Positions 22,965 through 35,714 of a stretch of 64,000 bases of DNA are shown in pieces (the stretch's first letter is position 1; each line of letters starts with the position of its first letter). The notes under the pieces were generated by a model. It had not been told where the DNA came from. It saw nothing but the letters and a program-made list of their open reading frames with translations, and did not search any database. The DNA lies in contig OX377620.1 in NCBI GenBank assembly GCA_947397865.1, positions 104,336,481 through 104,400,480 on the forward strand, written 5' to 3'. The translations under genes were made by a program, and so were the position numbers. This DNA comes from Polietes domitor. Lineage: Eukaryota; Arthropoda; Insecta; Diptera; Muscidae.

Positions 22965-23092
22965 ATATGGAGGGCTTATATTCATAAGTGGCTATGAAAC
23001 TTTTTCTCGAAAATGAATTTTTGATGCCAAACTATTCTCTGATCTGTCATTAAAATTTGGAGAATAATTTTTTTCTAAAGCCATTTTTATAC
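22965..23092 (+). mobile_element. E-family element, left part of a split copy
   Basis: Inverted terminus GGAGGGCTTATATTCATAAG, then GGCTATGAA..TTCTCGAAAATGA and TTTTTTTCTAAAGCCATTTTT, where the A copy interrupts it. The element resumes at 24293. Confidence 0.8.
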
Positions 23093-24292
23093 ACTCCACG
23101 AGAGTATTACGTCATTGTGCATTTGTTTGTAACACCCAAAAGGAAGAGAGATAGACCCATTGTTAATTATACCGATCGACTTAGAATCACTTTTTGAATC
23201 GATTTAGCTTTAGACAAGGAAGAACGCTATTTCATTTGAAGAAAATCGGTTCTGATTTAGATATAGCCCCCATACGAATTTCACTCCCGATTTGACACTT
23301 TTCACTCTAGATACCACATATTATAACAAATTTTCTTTAAAATTGGAAAAACATCTTATATTCCAACTAGAAACACCTGTGGTAAAAATGGGTCAGATCG
23401 GTTCGGATTTATATACAGCTCCCATACAAATTTCGCTCCCGATTTGACTTTTTCCGCTCTAGAAACAACATATTGTATCAGATTATCGTCAGATTTGGCA
23501 AAACATCTTATATTTCAACCAGAAACACCCACGGTGAAAATGTTCCAGATCGGTTCAGATTTAGATATAGCCCCCATACGAATTTCACTCCTGATTTGAC
23601 TTTTTCTGCTGTAGAAACCACATATTTTAACAGATGTTCTTCAAAATTGGCAAAACATCTTATTTTGCAACTAGAAACACCCACGGTGAAAATGTTCCAG
23701 ATCGGTTCAGATTTAGATATAGCCCCCATACGAATTTCACTCCCGATTTGACTTTTTCTTCTGTAGAAACCACATATTTTAACAGATGTTCTTCAAAATT
23801 GGCAAAACATCTTATATTTCAACTAGAAACACCCACGGTGAAAATGAGCCAGATCGGTTCAGATTTAGATATAGCCCCCATACGAATTTCACTCCCGATT
23901 TGACTTTTTCTGCTGTAGAAACCACATATTTTAACAGATTTTCTTCAAATTTGGCAAAATATCTTATATTTCCATGATGAAAATGAGTCAGATCGGTTCA
24001 GATTTATATATAGCTCATATACAAATTTCGAAATTTTCACCGAATTACTTCAAATTGAGAACTGGAAGAACATATTGTGAAATTGGTCACTTCATTCCAT
24101 GTTTGGATATAGCCATGATACAAATATTCTTCTCTATTTGACAAATTGAACATGGACATATTAGCCTATGATTAGGAAACATTCAAAAATTCTTCCCGTT
24201 TTCACTTTTTTCCGAATTGAATTGTATTCTGATAGAAAGTGGAGTGTATCATATAGTCGGCCCCGCCCGACTTTAGCCTTTCCTTACTGGTT
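23093..24292 (-). repeat. A-family element nested in E
   Basis: Inverted A copy: starts TATACACTCCACGAGAG, CATTTGTTTGTAACACCCAA, has at least five ~152-bp subrepeats (CGGTTC at 23551, 23703, 23855: exactly 152 apart), and ends with the inverted start GGCCCCGCCCGACTTTAGCC, CCTTACTGGTTTT. The subfamily differs slightly from the 5.2 kb copy in its 3' end. Several open frames on both strands here are periodic by-products of the 152-bp unit. Confidence 0.85.
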
Positions 24293-25357
24293 TTCAATTT
24301 TTTCTGATTTGGCTATCTGCTCACACGTTAATTTGTGACTGCAAAAGTGGCTATGAACATAAAAATAATATAAATAATATAGTTCGAAAATGGAGCAGCA
24401 TATAACCGAAGGTTGTAATATGCTTTTGTTTAAAGCATATTTTCTAGATTTAGGGCATATCACATTATCAAATTCCATCATTTCGCGGTTAATAGGCTAA
24501 AATATAATAAATAGTGGATGTAAAGTCAAAAATTGTGAAAAGTATATTTAGAAAAACACGCGTAACTTTTTATCATATTGAGAATACCAAAATATTTCTA
24601 TGGCATATGCTTGCTGACTTCATTCGGAATATTTGTGTTTCAGAATCCTGAACAGAGAAAGTTTAAATATAAGCAATTGCTACCGCGAATTTTGGATTTT
24701 TCAGCAATTGCAGCGATTTTCGCGAATGGCTACATATATGTTATAAGCGACATTGGTTCTTAATACACAGACAAAAATTCAGTCCGATCCGTTGGCTATC
24801 TCGGGAAAACCATAAATCAAAAATGTCATGCATGAAAATCATTTTAGCTATATTTACCGCGAAAATTAAAAATTTCCAAATATATCCAATTTGTTTTTTT
24901 TGTTAACCATGTCCTACCGCAATCCACTATTTGTAAAAAATTTGGAAAAGGGGCTCAAAATGGTACCAATCTGACGGATGAAGCCGGAATCTTTAAATTC
25001 GGTGTGTACATCCCAGAAAATGAATTTTCTACACAACATTGCCAAGATTTAATGAAAAACGTTATCGAGATTACAATAAGTCTTATTTATATATTTAAGC
25101 ATTAATGGCTAAGTGCTTATTTCAAAATTCATAGGCTCAATTTTAAACGTGATAAAGTGGCTATGAACCATAAAACCGCGAATAGAAGGAAATTTCGAAA
25201 ACTTTTTAATCGTAACAATTAGTAATCCTTTTTAGATCAAACTGTAGAAGAATGTTTCATAATTACTTTTCAAATTAAGGAGAAAATCAGTTTTTTTGCT
25301 CTTCTGAAAAGTTGTGTTTTTGTTCATAGCCACTTATAAATATAAGCCCTCGATATA
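24293..25357 (+). mobile_element. E-family element, right part of a split copy
   Basis: Continues the E element after the A insertion (TTTTTTCTGATTTGGCTATC). The middle matches the 3.2, 9.7 and 40.7 kb copies (GCGAATGGCTACATATATG, GACATTGGTTCTTAATACAC). It ends with the inverted terminus TTCATAGCCACTTATAAATA, TAAGCCCTCGATAT. Without A, the whole element would be about 1.19 kb. No transposase frame, so non-autonomous. Confidence 0.8.
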
Positions 25358-26060
25358 TATAAAATCATATGACGATACCTGACATTAAAACCAAAATCTT
25401 ACCTCCAGGTTTTACTTAGCCACTACACACACGGCAGGATAAAAGTAAAATAAATCCACTCATCGATGCGATAAAAAATATGTGAAAAATGATATTTATT
25501 TGGCAAATTCAGTCTTCTACTATAACTTTCGTATGAAATCCTACGACTTCGTTTTTGCAATTGAAAGCAAGAGCATTCTAGTGAAAAAAATTAAAATCGA
25601 GGGGGGCATTAGCTTATAAAGAAAAAAATATTATTTATATTATTTTTTTCTTTTGAAAAGGAATATTTTTTGGAATTAAATAATTTTTATAATAATTTTC
25701 AAGCACATCTTCTCGCATTCAACACATCTTAACTATGTCTGAAGTTATGGAATTCTACAGTATCCTCTAACTCGTATACCCCAAAACTATTGAGTTAATT
25801 TATAAAAACAAAAGGACAAAAATATGAAGTGAAATATGGATTTTCATCAACGTTAATAAGCATTTTAAAAAATGCGAATCGTTTGTATTTATTCGCATAG
25901 TTGAATAGTTCCATGAGAAACGGAACAGATGCTTTTCTTAAGTTATCTTATTTTAATTTTTATTTTTCCTTGAAAATTTCCCGAAATGCAAAATAGTAGT
26001 ACTAGGGCGGGTTGAAAATCAGGTAATTCATAAAAAATGCATATTTTATTCTGTTAGGAG
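25358..26060. other. Unassigned AT-rich DNA
   Basis: No gene. A donor-like GGAG|GTAAGATTTT on the minus strand near 25404 has stop codons in all frames upstream, so it was not used. Confidence 0.4.
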
Positions 26061-26199
<139 letters not shown>

Positions 26200-26205
26200 G
26201 AACCA

Positions 26206-26239
26206 TCACTTCCACATCGTACCAAAAATGTGGAAGTGA
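26206..26239. repeat. Perfect short hairpin beside the (TA)n tract
   Basis: CACTTCCACA..TGTGGAAGTG, a perfect inverted repeat of about 11 bases with a 12-base loop, 9 bases right of the microsatellite. May be a by-product of local replication instability. Confidence 0.6.
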
Positions 26240-27642
26240 TAGCGGATTTGATAAAAATGCAAGCATAAAAAACTGGCTAGCTCACGAATGGAGAGCGTTA
26301 AAGCCGAAATATTTTGGGATAACTGCAGTATTTCTGACACTATTATCCTTTAATATTTTTTTAAACGGAAGAGGCGCTTTACTGATTATTAAATGTTAAC
26401 AGGGATTTAAGAAAGATATATTTAGTTTTAAGATTTAATAATTTTATATTAAACTAATAACAACTTGAATGAAATTCTCCAAAAATATTCCAATTTTTTG
26501 TAGTTGTAATATCATGCTCGTTACAGAAACAATGCTAATATATTCATAATAATTCATATAATCTTGAAGTTTTGTGAGATATTGGTGAAAGTGTACAGTT
26601 GTGAAAAAATGGCTCTATTGGGAAATTATCAATATAGTTTTGTCTGAGTACATCCAGTATTAATGTACATAAATTGGCGGTATTGGAAAAAACAGCCCTA
26701 CGGTCATATAAAGCATACCAAACAAAAAAGAAATGAAGTAGTTCAAAATGAATTGCAGTTTCATTACTCCAAAATCATGCACCCAAGAGAATTAATTATA
26801 AATATTTTCTCAAATTAAAAATATAGTTCAACACTCATTCAAAGCAAAAATATGGCAGTACTTGCTAAAGAATGGCACTTTCATCGGTCTTGAATCACGT
26901 GTCCAAGAGAATTCATTCTAAACAGCATCTAAAATGCTAAAATGTTGACCATCTCTTATTATAAATTAAAATTCTATTTTTTTGTCAGATATAAGAAATA
27001 CAATTATTAAATTACTGTGTCTTTCATTTATAGAAAATGTAAAATAATCAAATATTTTTTCTATTACATCATTAGCGTTGCGTGTTTATTTATGTTTAAG
27101 TAACAGATTTTAATAGTCTGTCTTAAGGACAGGGTAAAATTTATTTATTTTTTTATTGAATAATTTTATTGTACATTAAAAGAACAGTATGTATTGCCAT
27201 AACTGAGAAAATGGAACTGTATGAAGTGCACCGTCAGAATAAGTTGCCAGCATAAAATAGTCAAATTCTTTTTTTTACGAAATTCTATTTGTAATGTTCA
27301 CCTTGTCACACTGGATGTGAAATCTAGCTGAAATGATATAACATCGGTTTTCAAATGTCAAATTTGTAAATCAACCCTAATGTCATTTCAGCTAGCTTTC
27401 ATATGAGGTGTGAAAAGACTATTACAGTACAGTACAGTACTACTTAATAAAAGGCCATGTTCACACCAAATACTCATAAGTTCCCAGTCAGAAATTACGG
27501 ACGGTACCAAAAATAAAGCTCTCTTTGCGGGTAGTACACAAAATGTAATTCTTTAAAAGCGCATATTTTAAACACTTTGAGAACAATTATAAAAACGATC
27601 TGGAAGTACTTGTTTTGCAAAATTTATAATCATTCATAATAC
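26240..27642. other. Unassigned AT-rich DNA with small hairpins
   Basis: CTAGCTGAAATGA at 27324-27336 and its exact inverse TCATTTCAGCTAG at 27383-27395 could form a hairpin with a 46-base loop. A short (GTACA)n-like run lies at 27424-27442. No gene seen. Confidence 0.5.
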
Positions 27643-28819
27643 AAACAAGTAAAAAGGCGTTAAGCCGAATCTTATAAACCCTCCACCACGGAGTATATTC
27701 AACAGTATTATCAGCAGATTAGACGCTATCGACATTATATAGAATTGCACTACCATATTAAGAAAATTGTGGTGCTTCATTGTTATAATATTAATAGTCA
27801 TCTACTATATATAAATATAAAACTTCAAAAAGTGAATATTAGGCCGCAATCTACAAAAATATGTCTTAAATATTATTAGCTAGAAACAATCAAGACCGAT
27901 TTTCCCAATTTACAATTTGTTGATTTCGGCTACAGCCTAAATGTCTGTGCCATTTTGATAGGAAAAGTTCTACAGCCGTTTTATTGTTCCCAAATTTAAT
28001 CCCATTTAGATCCTGATGGTACGAATATCGAAAGATCTCTATATTTTTCGCGTCTATCTAGTCAGAGAAGTGTACACAGCGAATTTCCTTATTATACCTG
28101 CAGCCGTTTGGGTGGTACCATTTTCATCCCCATTTTCCTTTCAAAAGTACAAATTTCGAAAAAAAATCCTTTTTGTTTCGCGTATTCATAGTCGGATGAA
28201 TGTATACACTGAATTTCATGATTTCGACTTCAGCTACTTGGTTGGTACCATTTTTATCCCTTTTTTCAATTGTATCCCTTAAAAGTACGAATTTTAAAAA
28301 ATCGTTCTACTTTACGTATCTACGCAATTATACATTACATTCCAAATTGCATGTTTCTAGCTCTTGATGTATCATAGGTTTCATTTTAGTCCCATTTCGC
28401 ACAGTAAAACTTTTATTTATTTTTATGGTGCTTTCACGCTACAAGAGGAATGTATCTAACAAATTTCAAGTGCATATTAGCAGAAATTTTCAAAAACAAA
28501 AAATAGTTAAATAGTCTAAATATTAGGGGCAATTTCAGTCCTTGTTAGGGAAAAGATTTTCCCTCTGGTCCGATTTCGCTCACTTTCAATCCCAAACGGC
28601 CCGCAACCATAAGACACACTTAAAGAAAATTTGAACCTCCTAGCTCATTTCGTTCGGCGGCTAGCGTGTTTTCAACAGACAGACGGACATGGGTAGATCG
28701 TCTTAGAATTTTACCACGACCCAGAATATATATACTTTATGGAGTCTCCGATGAACATTTTAAGGTGTTACACACGGAATGACAAAGTGAATAAACCCCC
28801 TCCTTAGGTGGAGGGTATA
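27643..28819 (+). repeat. B-family element, full-length
   Basis: Starts AAACAAGTAAAAAGGCGTTA and ends TTAGGTGGAGGGTATA. The start palindrome has decayed (AAGCCGAATCTTATAAACC). It holds three or four subrepeats (TACGAATATCGAAAGATCTC, TTTGGTTGGTACCATTTTTA-like) and the GACAGACGGACATGGGTAG block, with no satellite. A 200-bp unassigned spacer follows. Confidence 0.85.
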
Positions 28820-29019
28820 GAAATGCACTTTGTGAGAAAAATCACACACATTTTCGATTACATGCTTTACATTAAAAATTTTTAAACGCTTTAAAATACA
28901 TTCTACGACCGTAAATTCTGTTATCATTTTGGGCTCTCAGAGCGCTCGTTTGTCCATCTGCAAAGCACTTCACAGTTTGGTTTAAAACGTGTTATAATTT
29001 TAGGGGTCTAAGTGCTCTT

Positions 29020-29575
29020 TACAGGGTACACAACAGGGTATAATGACTTTGTGCATTTGTATGTAACACCAAAAAGTGAACGAGATAGACCCATAGTTTA
29101 TAATACCGATCGATTTATAATCACTTTCTGAGACGATTTAGCAATGTCCGCCCGTCCGTCCGTCTGTCCATCTATTCTTGTAATCAAAGTACAGGTCGCA
29201 ATTGTTGCTTGAACTAAATGAAACTTTGCGCAACGAAGTTTAATTTGAAGAAAAGCGGTTCAGATTTAGATATAGCTCCCATATTTTCTTCCGATTTGGC
29301 AAAACGCCATATATTTCAACTAGAAGCAGCTCTGGTAAAAATAGTCCAGATCGGTTCAAATTTATATATTCCATATAAATCCATATAAATGTCTCCCCCG
29401 ATTTGATTCTTCCCGATCTATAAATCACATATTTTACAACATATATTTCAACTAGAAACAGCTCTGGACCAGATCGATTTAGATATATATATAGCTCCAA
29501 TACAAATTTCGCCACCGAAATTTTTCCGCTCAATAAATAGCATATTTGAACAGATTTTCTTCTAATTCGGTAATA
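29020..29575 (-). repeat. A-family element, partial
   Basis: Inverted copy of the subfamily ending CATTTGTATGTAACACC, with GTCCGCCCGTCCGTCCGTC and three worn subrepeats (CGGTTCAGATTTAGATATAG). The start of the element (right end here) is missing. Confidence 0.75.
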
Positions 29576-29959
29576 ATGCGGTCATTATTTCCTTAGACGA
29601 AGATTGTTATAAATATTTTAAGAATATAACAATTTTAGTATAATTTTCTAGATACCTATAAAAAATCTATGGAATGCAAAAGTTGTTTAAGTAGTAGGCA
29701 TTTGTTTCACTGCATTTTAATTAATTCAGAGAAGTGATCCATAAGAACTTCCACAATGTATCCAAAAATTAATGATTTTGATCTATGAGAATAAGTTATG
29801 CAAGTTATGCAACATGCAAAGCTGCTAAGCACTCATTGAAGAATGAAATGACAACCCTATGTAAAAAGAATCATGCATAATGATGATGACCGAAAAAAAG
29901 TATTACCATTTCACCTTTCCATTAGTTGAACAACTAGTTAGCACTTTCTCATTTATGTT
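29576..29959. other. Unassigned AT-rich DNA
   Basis: Contains a short doublet AAGTTATGCAAGTTATGCAA near 29800. No gene. Confidence 0.4.
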
Positions 29960-30190
29960 TTTTGTTGGGTAGTTTTACAAAAATGAGCGGTGTTGGGACA
30001 GTAGGCGTGGCACCTCCCATATGAAATCAAAACATATTATAAATATCTTTAGTTATATAACACAGAGTGTGAGTAAATCTAATCTTAATATGCTTAGCTA
30101 TAAATAAAATGGGCTGTATTGGAGAATTGTGCATGGCACCTCCTCGCGAGTTCAAATAATGTTATATGAATATCTTTTAATATAATTGCA
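29960..30190 (-). repeat. Diverged units of the 142-bp satellite
   Basis: Two inverted, worn units: GTAGGCGTGGCACCTCCCAT near 30002 and GCATGGCACCTCC near 30134, with GAGCGGTGTTGGGAC and GGGCTGTATTGGAG matching the CCAATACCGCCC part. Far more diverged than the array at 7 kb, so an older insertion of the same family. Confidence 0.6.
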
Positions 30191-31374
30191 TTGCATTATC
30201 CGTCTTTTGTTTACGTGTTTATCCTCAATATAACTGTTTTTGGCCGCAATCCCACTATTAGTTTTTTTTTCTAATCAAGTCTATATTTATATTTAATATT
30301 ATTATTTATTTGGGTCACACCAGTCAATGTTTTGGTATAGCTTCGAACAAATTACTCGAATTTATCCTTGCTACAGACTTCAATTTAATTTTCGCTAAAA
30401 AATCAATAGTGTCTTAGTTTTCACACATGAGTAAACTGAACCATAAATAATGTTTAATGATATAGCACCATCAATATCAAAACATTCCTCCATTTTCAGT
30501 GATACTTCAAAATCTACAAGTGTGATGGAGTAGATAGAGTCGGGGAAGCGGGTATTAGTCTTTCATTAAATTGTTGGAACTGAATATTTATTTTGGTTAA
30601 ACCTCTGCATATTTTTATCCCCTTTGATTAAAAGTCTCACTACATGACAAACCAAAAATTATTTAAACGTGAAACAACTTTCGCCATTGTCGTTTTTTCA
30701 TGAGTCGGCATGAATTTCCGCAATCAAATCAATGAAACTTTATATGCCGGAAATAAATGTTATGAAAAGGTATTCGTGTGATATACACTCAGAACTACAT
30801 ATGTATGTTCTTTTAAGTGTGACGACATTTGATTCATAGCAAAAACTTTCATAAGTTGACACTCAACGCTTCAATAGTTTTTTTTTGTACAAAACTCTAT
30901 TAAAGGGAGTGCTATTTGGAATTGCTTGAATGGGAGAAATATGTAAGAGTATGACACGCAAATCTATAAAAACATACAATGTGAGATTTAATTCACCTTC
31001 GCTTCTTGAATACAAACGTCATATGAGTACTAAGTACTAAGCGTAGAAGAAAACATTTTTGTATGCTATTCTCGACAATTAACCATCTCATGTTCGAATC
31101 TTGTTACAAAATTTGCAATATTTTCCTTTATTATATAGGTCTAAACATGATTTCTGTAAAGTTGTAGGGTATCTAGTTTATACAGGATGTGAGTAAGAGT
31201 ACGTTTCCCAAAATCCTTATCCTGCTGATTATGGTTAAATAAAAAGAATAATATTTTTAAAATCTCAACTAAGTACAATTGCATTGGAACAATGTAATCA
31301 TTTGCTATAAATACTACTACTATGAATCTTCATGCCAACTGTAATAAATCATAATTTAAGGCATATTATACTAT
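30191..31374. other. Unassigned AT-rich DNA
   Basis: Nothing recognised on either strand over about 1.2 kb. Confidence 0.4.
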
Positions 31375-31752
31375 AAATGAATGCTAAAGACAGCCGACAG
31401 TTACATATGCCAAATGATTATTGGCGGTAAGCAATGGTTAATTTGGTTATTGCTAACGGTCGTCTGCGTAATTTTTGACAGTTAAAATAAATTGATGTAG
31501 CATCACGTGGATGTAAACATTTGCCCAAGTCAAAAGTTGTTTAAGAGTTTTTCAATCATCGTCGACATTGACATTGACTTTTTCTGATCATGACATCACT
31601 GTCAATCTTTAGATTAAGAAGATAAATATTTATTTACTAAGATCTATTAATAAACTGTTATCAAACTTATCATCTACAACAAGATTTAATATTTTTCAAC
31701 AAAAATATATATTTTTGGCCAATCATGTTATTATCTGAAGCAAATATTATAT
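31375..31752 (+). repeat. G repeat, copy 1
   Basis: Direct repeat of 32295-32635: TAATTTGGTTATTGCTAACG, GTCTGCGT, GGATGTAAACATTTG, CAATCATCGTCGACATTG, AATATTTTTCAACAAAAATA, AATCATGTTATTA.CTGAAGC. No frame is shared. Origin unknown. Confidence 0.75.
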
Positions 31753-32260
31753 TATACCATCACTCTACAGAGTAGTAGTAGTAGTGTAGTATATATCATT
31801 CGGAACAGAAAAAAAGTGTAACACATTGAAGGAGTGACTTAAGACCCTAAGTATATTTGCACCAAATCCGTTTCACAGCATTTTAAGATGTTTGAGCCAT
31901 GTCCGACCGTCTGTCTGGCTGTCTGGTGCACATGATAACTCTCGAAAGGAGTTAGGGAATCAATTCAAACTTTGTACATGGTAATATTTTTCCCAAACTC
32001 AGTTTAAGTTCGAAGATGACGAAATTGTCCCTTCTGGTACCTCCCACACAAATGGCCCATATTACTATGTTAAATAAAAACCAATGAAACTTCCACACGG
32101 ATAGTCGAAATTAGCTATATTTTGGTATGTGATAAAGTTTTCAAGATATGGCGGCTTCTGGTACCTACCACACAAATCACCCCAACCTACTTTAAATTAA
32201 AGCTATTATAACTTATATACGGATGCTTTTATGGACATTTGATACACATGAAATTTGATA
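31753..32260 (-). repeat. D-family element, copy 2
   Basis: Matches 13890-14380: GAGCCATGTCCGACCGTC, GGAATCAATTCAAACTTTG, GGTAATATTTTTCCCAAACT, CTTCTGGTACCTCCCACACA. It lies directly against the end of G copy 1. Confidence 0.65.
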
Positions 32261-32294
32261 TTTGAAAATGTTTTTATAATCGCATTAAACACTA

Positions 32295-32635
32295 TAGTTG
32301 TATATGCCAAATCCAAATGGTTATTTGTCGGTCATCAATTAATTCTGGTTAATTTGGTTATTACTAACGGCCGTCTGCGTGATGTAAACATGGATGTAAA
32401 CATTTGGCCAACTCAAAAGTTTTTATAAGATTTTTCCAATTAATGCTTTCAATCATCGTCGACATTGGCATTATATTAAGAATATAAATATATATTTATT
32501 AAAATCTATACATAAACTGTTATCAAACTTATCAATCATCTACAACAAGCTTTAATATTTTTCAACAAAAATATATATTTTTGGTCAATCATGTTATTAC
32601 CTGAAGCAAACATATTATTTTATAACAATCAGGAA
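32295..32635 (+). repeat. G repeat, copy 2
   Basis: Second copy of G, about 0.9 kb after the first, with the D element between them. Slightly rearranged internally (a short extra TAATGCTTTCAATC phrase). Confidence 0.75.
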
Positions 32636-34559
32636 TACCTGTCGCTAAAATGTTAAGTATATGAATTAAAAAAACCATAATTAATTTTCTGAGCTATGGA
32701 GTTTTCACTAAAAATAATAAATATAAGTTTTGGCCAATTACCAATTTGATGTCCAGGTAGAATTCGTAAAAACTAAGCTACAGCCATGTAAGTACACAAA
32801 ACCGAAAATCACATCCAGTAGTCTCCGAATCATGTTAAAAAGATTAAGAACCCGTATTTTAATTTGCTTCGGTGTGGTTTTGCATGGTGACGCGGTCGGT
32901 ATTTTAGATAGTTATTCACAAGTCTTCATAGTAATATCAGATTTTGCCTATTCTGAATTTGCATTTCATGAGAATTCATCTTTGATCATCAGAGTGCGAA
33001 TAATAAAGGCATGCTAAATATTTATATGGGTAAGTATGGTCTTCTGATATTTCAATTTCCTCCTTCAAATTATCAATTATTCAATTTCCTCTTTCAAATA
33101 CCAAATACCTCTCTAGCTTGTGTAGTTTTTTGATGTAATAGAAAATTCCATTATAGGTTTTAGTTTCTCTCTCAATCCCATTATAAAGTTTTAGATTCAA
33201 ATTTTGTTAACAAGTTGGTATGAACTGAGTTTTAATATAGTGGTGTCTTTGGCCCAAAATAAATACCGCTTGGCATGTGAGTGAGTTCTAGTCAATAAAA
33301 AATATGGCGTTAAGATGCAAATTAGGAGGGGCATTTAAAATAGGGAGTGACATTTATATGTGAGTAAAATCTAAATCTGAACCTATGTGAACCACATTCA
33401 TCATGGATGTTTCTAGTTGAAATATATTCAACGTAGTGAAACAGAATTCACATTTAAATGATATCTTGTGCAGTTAATATTTCATACCATAGAAGGTTTC
33501 TTGTTTAAAATATATGGGAAGTAAAAAATGTAGATTTTTTCAAATCCGAATTTTTGGAGATTTTTTATTAATTTTTCGTTTTTATAAAAAAATTGTCTAC
33601 TTAACACCGCCCAATCGCGGGTTAATGTCAATTGATTTTTATTTTGTCCATCTTGTTCGAACAGTATGATAAATTTATTAACAATAAAAATATTGTTTCT
33701 CCTTTATTAAGTAGTTACCAATGTTGAGTCGATCTGTGACATCGTTTTCGTGGTCCAATTTCCTTCAAATTTTCTTTCAGCTATATTCAGTGCAAAAAGA
33801 ATAAACAAGTTCAATCCAAATATTTATAACACGTTTTTCAAAATCTCCTTTAGTATTAGTAATTGATTTAATTGTAACTCAGTTGTGCATTTTAACTAGA
33901 AACATCAGTTGTGGAAATGAAACAAGTCTGACCATGCATCAATGCATCTGATCAGCATTAATAATGGCACTCAGATTTGGCGTGCGAATAGGCATTAACA
34001 TTTTTAAACTTCTAGAATTTATGAGTCATTCCGTGCCAAGCGGAATGTATTTCTGTGTGCAAGTTAAGATAACAAACGTGTCTTTCTTCCCATGATTCAA
34101 ATATTATTTAATTCTCTATTTCCTACAGGGTATTTTAATGTCAAACTTTATCAAATAAAATCTGATGACGGAGCTTAGATCAAGTGTAAGTAAAACTCGA
34201 TGATATTGCTGTCTCAGATGTTTAAAATCACATCATTTCACTAAATATTAATTGTGACGGAAATTTAAAAATTTAATTCTTTTATTTTTTTAAAGAAAAA
34301 AAATAAGTAAAAAATTCGCTGGTTATGATAATTTTAAATGGTGAATTTACGATTTAATTGTATTTATTCAATCCTGAAATATATGACTGATTTTAATATG
34401 AAACAATATGTAAAATAGAACAGTTTGAATAGAAATCTAGACAGTTGCTCGAGTTTTGCCCACATTCAAATTAAATTCATAATTATGAGTTAGACACAGA
34501 AAAGGGAGATACACATCACCAGACATAATTAGTTACTCAAGTTGTGATATTCGCATGCC
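32636..34559. other. Mostly unassigned DNA with two A relics
   Basis: 33298-33440 is a worn forward A subrepeat (GGGAGTGACATTTATATG, AAATCTGAACC) and 33885-33945 a short inverted one (AACTAGAAACATCAGTTGTG). A 95-codon frame (32730-33017) is followed by a strong donor-like ATGG|GTAAGTATGG but matches nothing. 34129-34185 has a good acceptor and donor but stops in every frame; it could only be a UTR or last exon. Confidence 0.4.
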
Positions 34560-34800
34560 TTTCTTTCTCGTGGGAGGCAGTTTTGTTTACAAAGCACAGC
34601 CATTCATCTTGTGACTTTTCGAACAAAACATCAATCATCAATTCTCTACGCTTCGAACTCAATTGCGTATGAGCAATAAAAAGTAATAACAGGTTTGTCA
34701 TACGCACTGAAGGTCGAAAAATGAATAAACAAAATTTATCATAACCATTATTGTTGTTTGATATGCGAAAGAAGAATGTTAAAGAAGTGGTATATAAGGA
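34560..34800 (+). repeat. F repeat, copy 3, diverged
   Basis: ACATCAATCATCAATTCTCT, GCTTCGAACTCAATTGCGTA, GTCATACGCACTGAAGGTCG correspond to the F copies at 13.4 and 14.7 kb at visibly lower identity. Confidence 0.5.
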
Positions 34801-35411
34801 ATGTGATAAATTTCATCCAAAATTTAAATTGAAACAATACAGACATTTAGTTTTAAAACACCGGGAATTATTTCGTGTGGTGTAATCGACTTACAATAAA
34901 TATGACAAGAAAGGAAAGGCTAAAGTCTTAATGTAGTCGACTTACAATAAACATAGAATTGCCATTTTATTATATTAGTTTATATTCTACTCAACTGTAT
35001 TCTTAAATCCCACAAAATTTCTACAAAAAATATTTAAATATTTATTCCCAGGAAACAATTGTATAGATAAACAAAAATATTATGGAAATATACGAATTAC
35101 AGATTTTCTGGATATGGCAGGTGTACCTCTACATAAAATGCAATTGGAAATAATACTTATACAAAAATGTTGCAAAACATCACAGAGACAACAATCATTC
35201 ATGAAAATTTTCAATCATAATTCTGTTTTGTTATAAATACTAATTACACAACAGATGCGGCAATTTAATTAAAAAGATGAAAATTCTACTCTGCCTACAT
35301 TTCTGAATATTTGCTTTGTGATTTGAGAACATGTGGTTCAAAGTGGAAGTTGGTGGCAAAAATTTGTCAGAAATTCGAAAAATTTGTCAGAAATAAAAAA
35401 AAAAAAATATA
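34801..35411. other. Unassigned DNA with an A-start scrap
   Basis: 34903-34927 reads GACAAGAAAGGAAAGGCTAA, the A-family start. It is bracketed by an imperfect direct repeat GTAATCGACTTACAATAAA / GTAGTCGACTTACAATAAA (34882 and 34934), as if a short piece of A had been captured in a duplication. Confidence 0.45.
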
Positions 35412-35609
35412 AAGGGTCCGCCATCTAACGTTTTTTTAACTATTCAACCGTTGGATTATTATTTGTGGGGTGCCGAGGCAGCCATTTGAATGAAATTATT
35501 TTCCATTATTAACCGGAAGGATTGTACTTTCAAATAAAAAAAGAATTTTGAGAAAATATTCAGTAGTTTTTTTTTATAGCATTTAAAAAAAGTTATTTGG
35601 CGGACCCTT
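35412..35609 (+). mobile_element. 198-bp mariner miniature
   Basis: Termini AAGGGTCCGCCATCTAACG and inverse GGCGGACCCTT between TA dinucleotides. The interior holds the 3' end of a mariner transposase: CGAGGCAGCCATTTGAATG.. translates to RGSHLNEIIFHY and a stop, matching the RGQHLNEIIFK tail of the deleted mariners. So it is a short deletion product of a related but distinct mariner with different ends. Confidence 0.8.
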
Positions 35610-35622
35610 TATTTGGTAACGT

Positions 35623-35672
35623 AAGGGTCCGCCATCTAACGTATTTTTTTTAACTATTCAACTACAATGTAA
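35623..35672 (+). repeat. Solo left end of the same mariner miniature
   Basis: AAGGGTCCGCCATCTAACGT and TTTAACTATTCAAC repeat the left 50 bases of the element at 35412, 13 bases after it ends. A second, truncated copy in direct orientation. Confidence 0.75.
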
Positions 35673-35714
35673 AAAGATTCAAATTAAAGAGGAAAATATA
35701 TATTAAAATTACTT

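Noticed and set aside
23473..23977. Overlapping frames of 60-92 codons with repeated wording
   Set aside because: They are the 152-bp A subrepeat, whose length leaves frames open by periodicity; no domain.
31375..32635. G repeats as LTRs of a short retroelement
   Set aside because: No TG..CA ends, primer-binding site or polypurine tract, and the DNA between them is a D element.
32730..33017. 95-codon frame followed by ATGG|GTAAGTATGG
   Set aside because: The stop precedes the donor by about 10 bases and no domain or partner exon is visible; kept only as a note.
34129..34185. 57-base exon-like segment with good acceptor and donor
   Set aside because: Stops in all three frames; could only be non-coding, with no transcript evidence.
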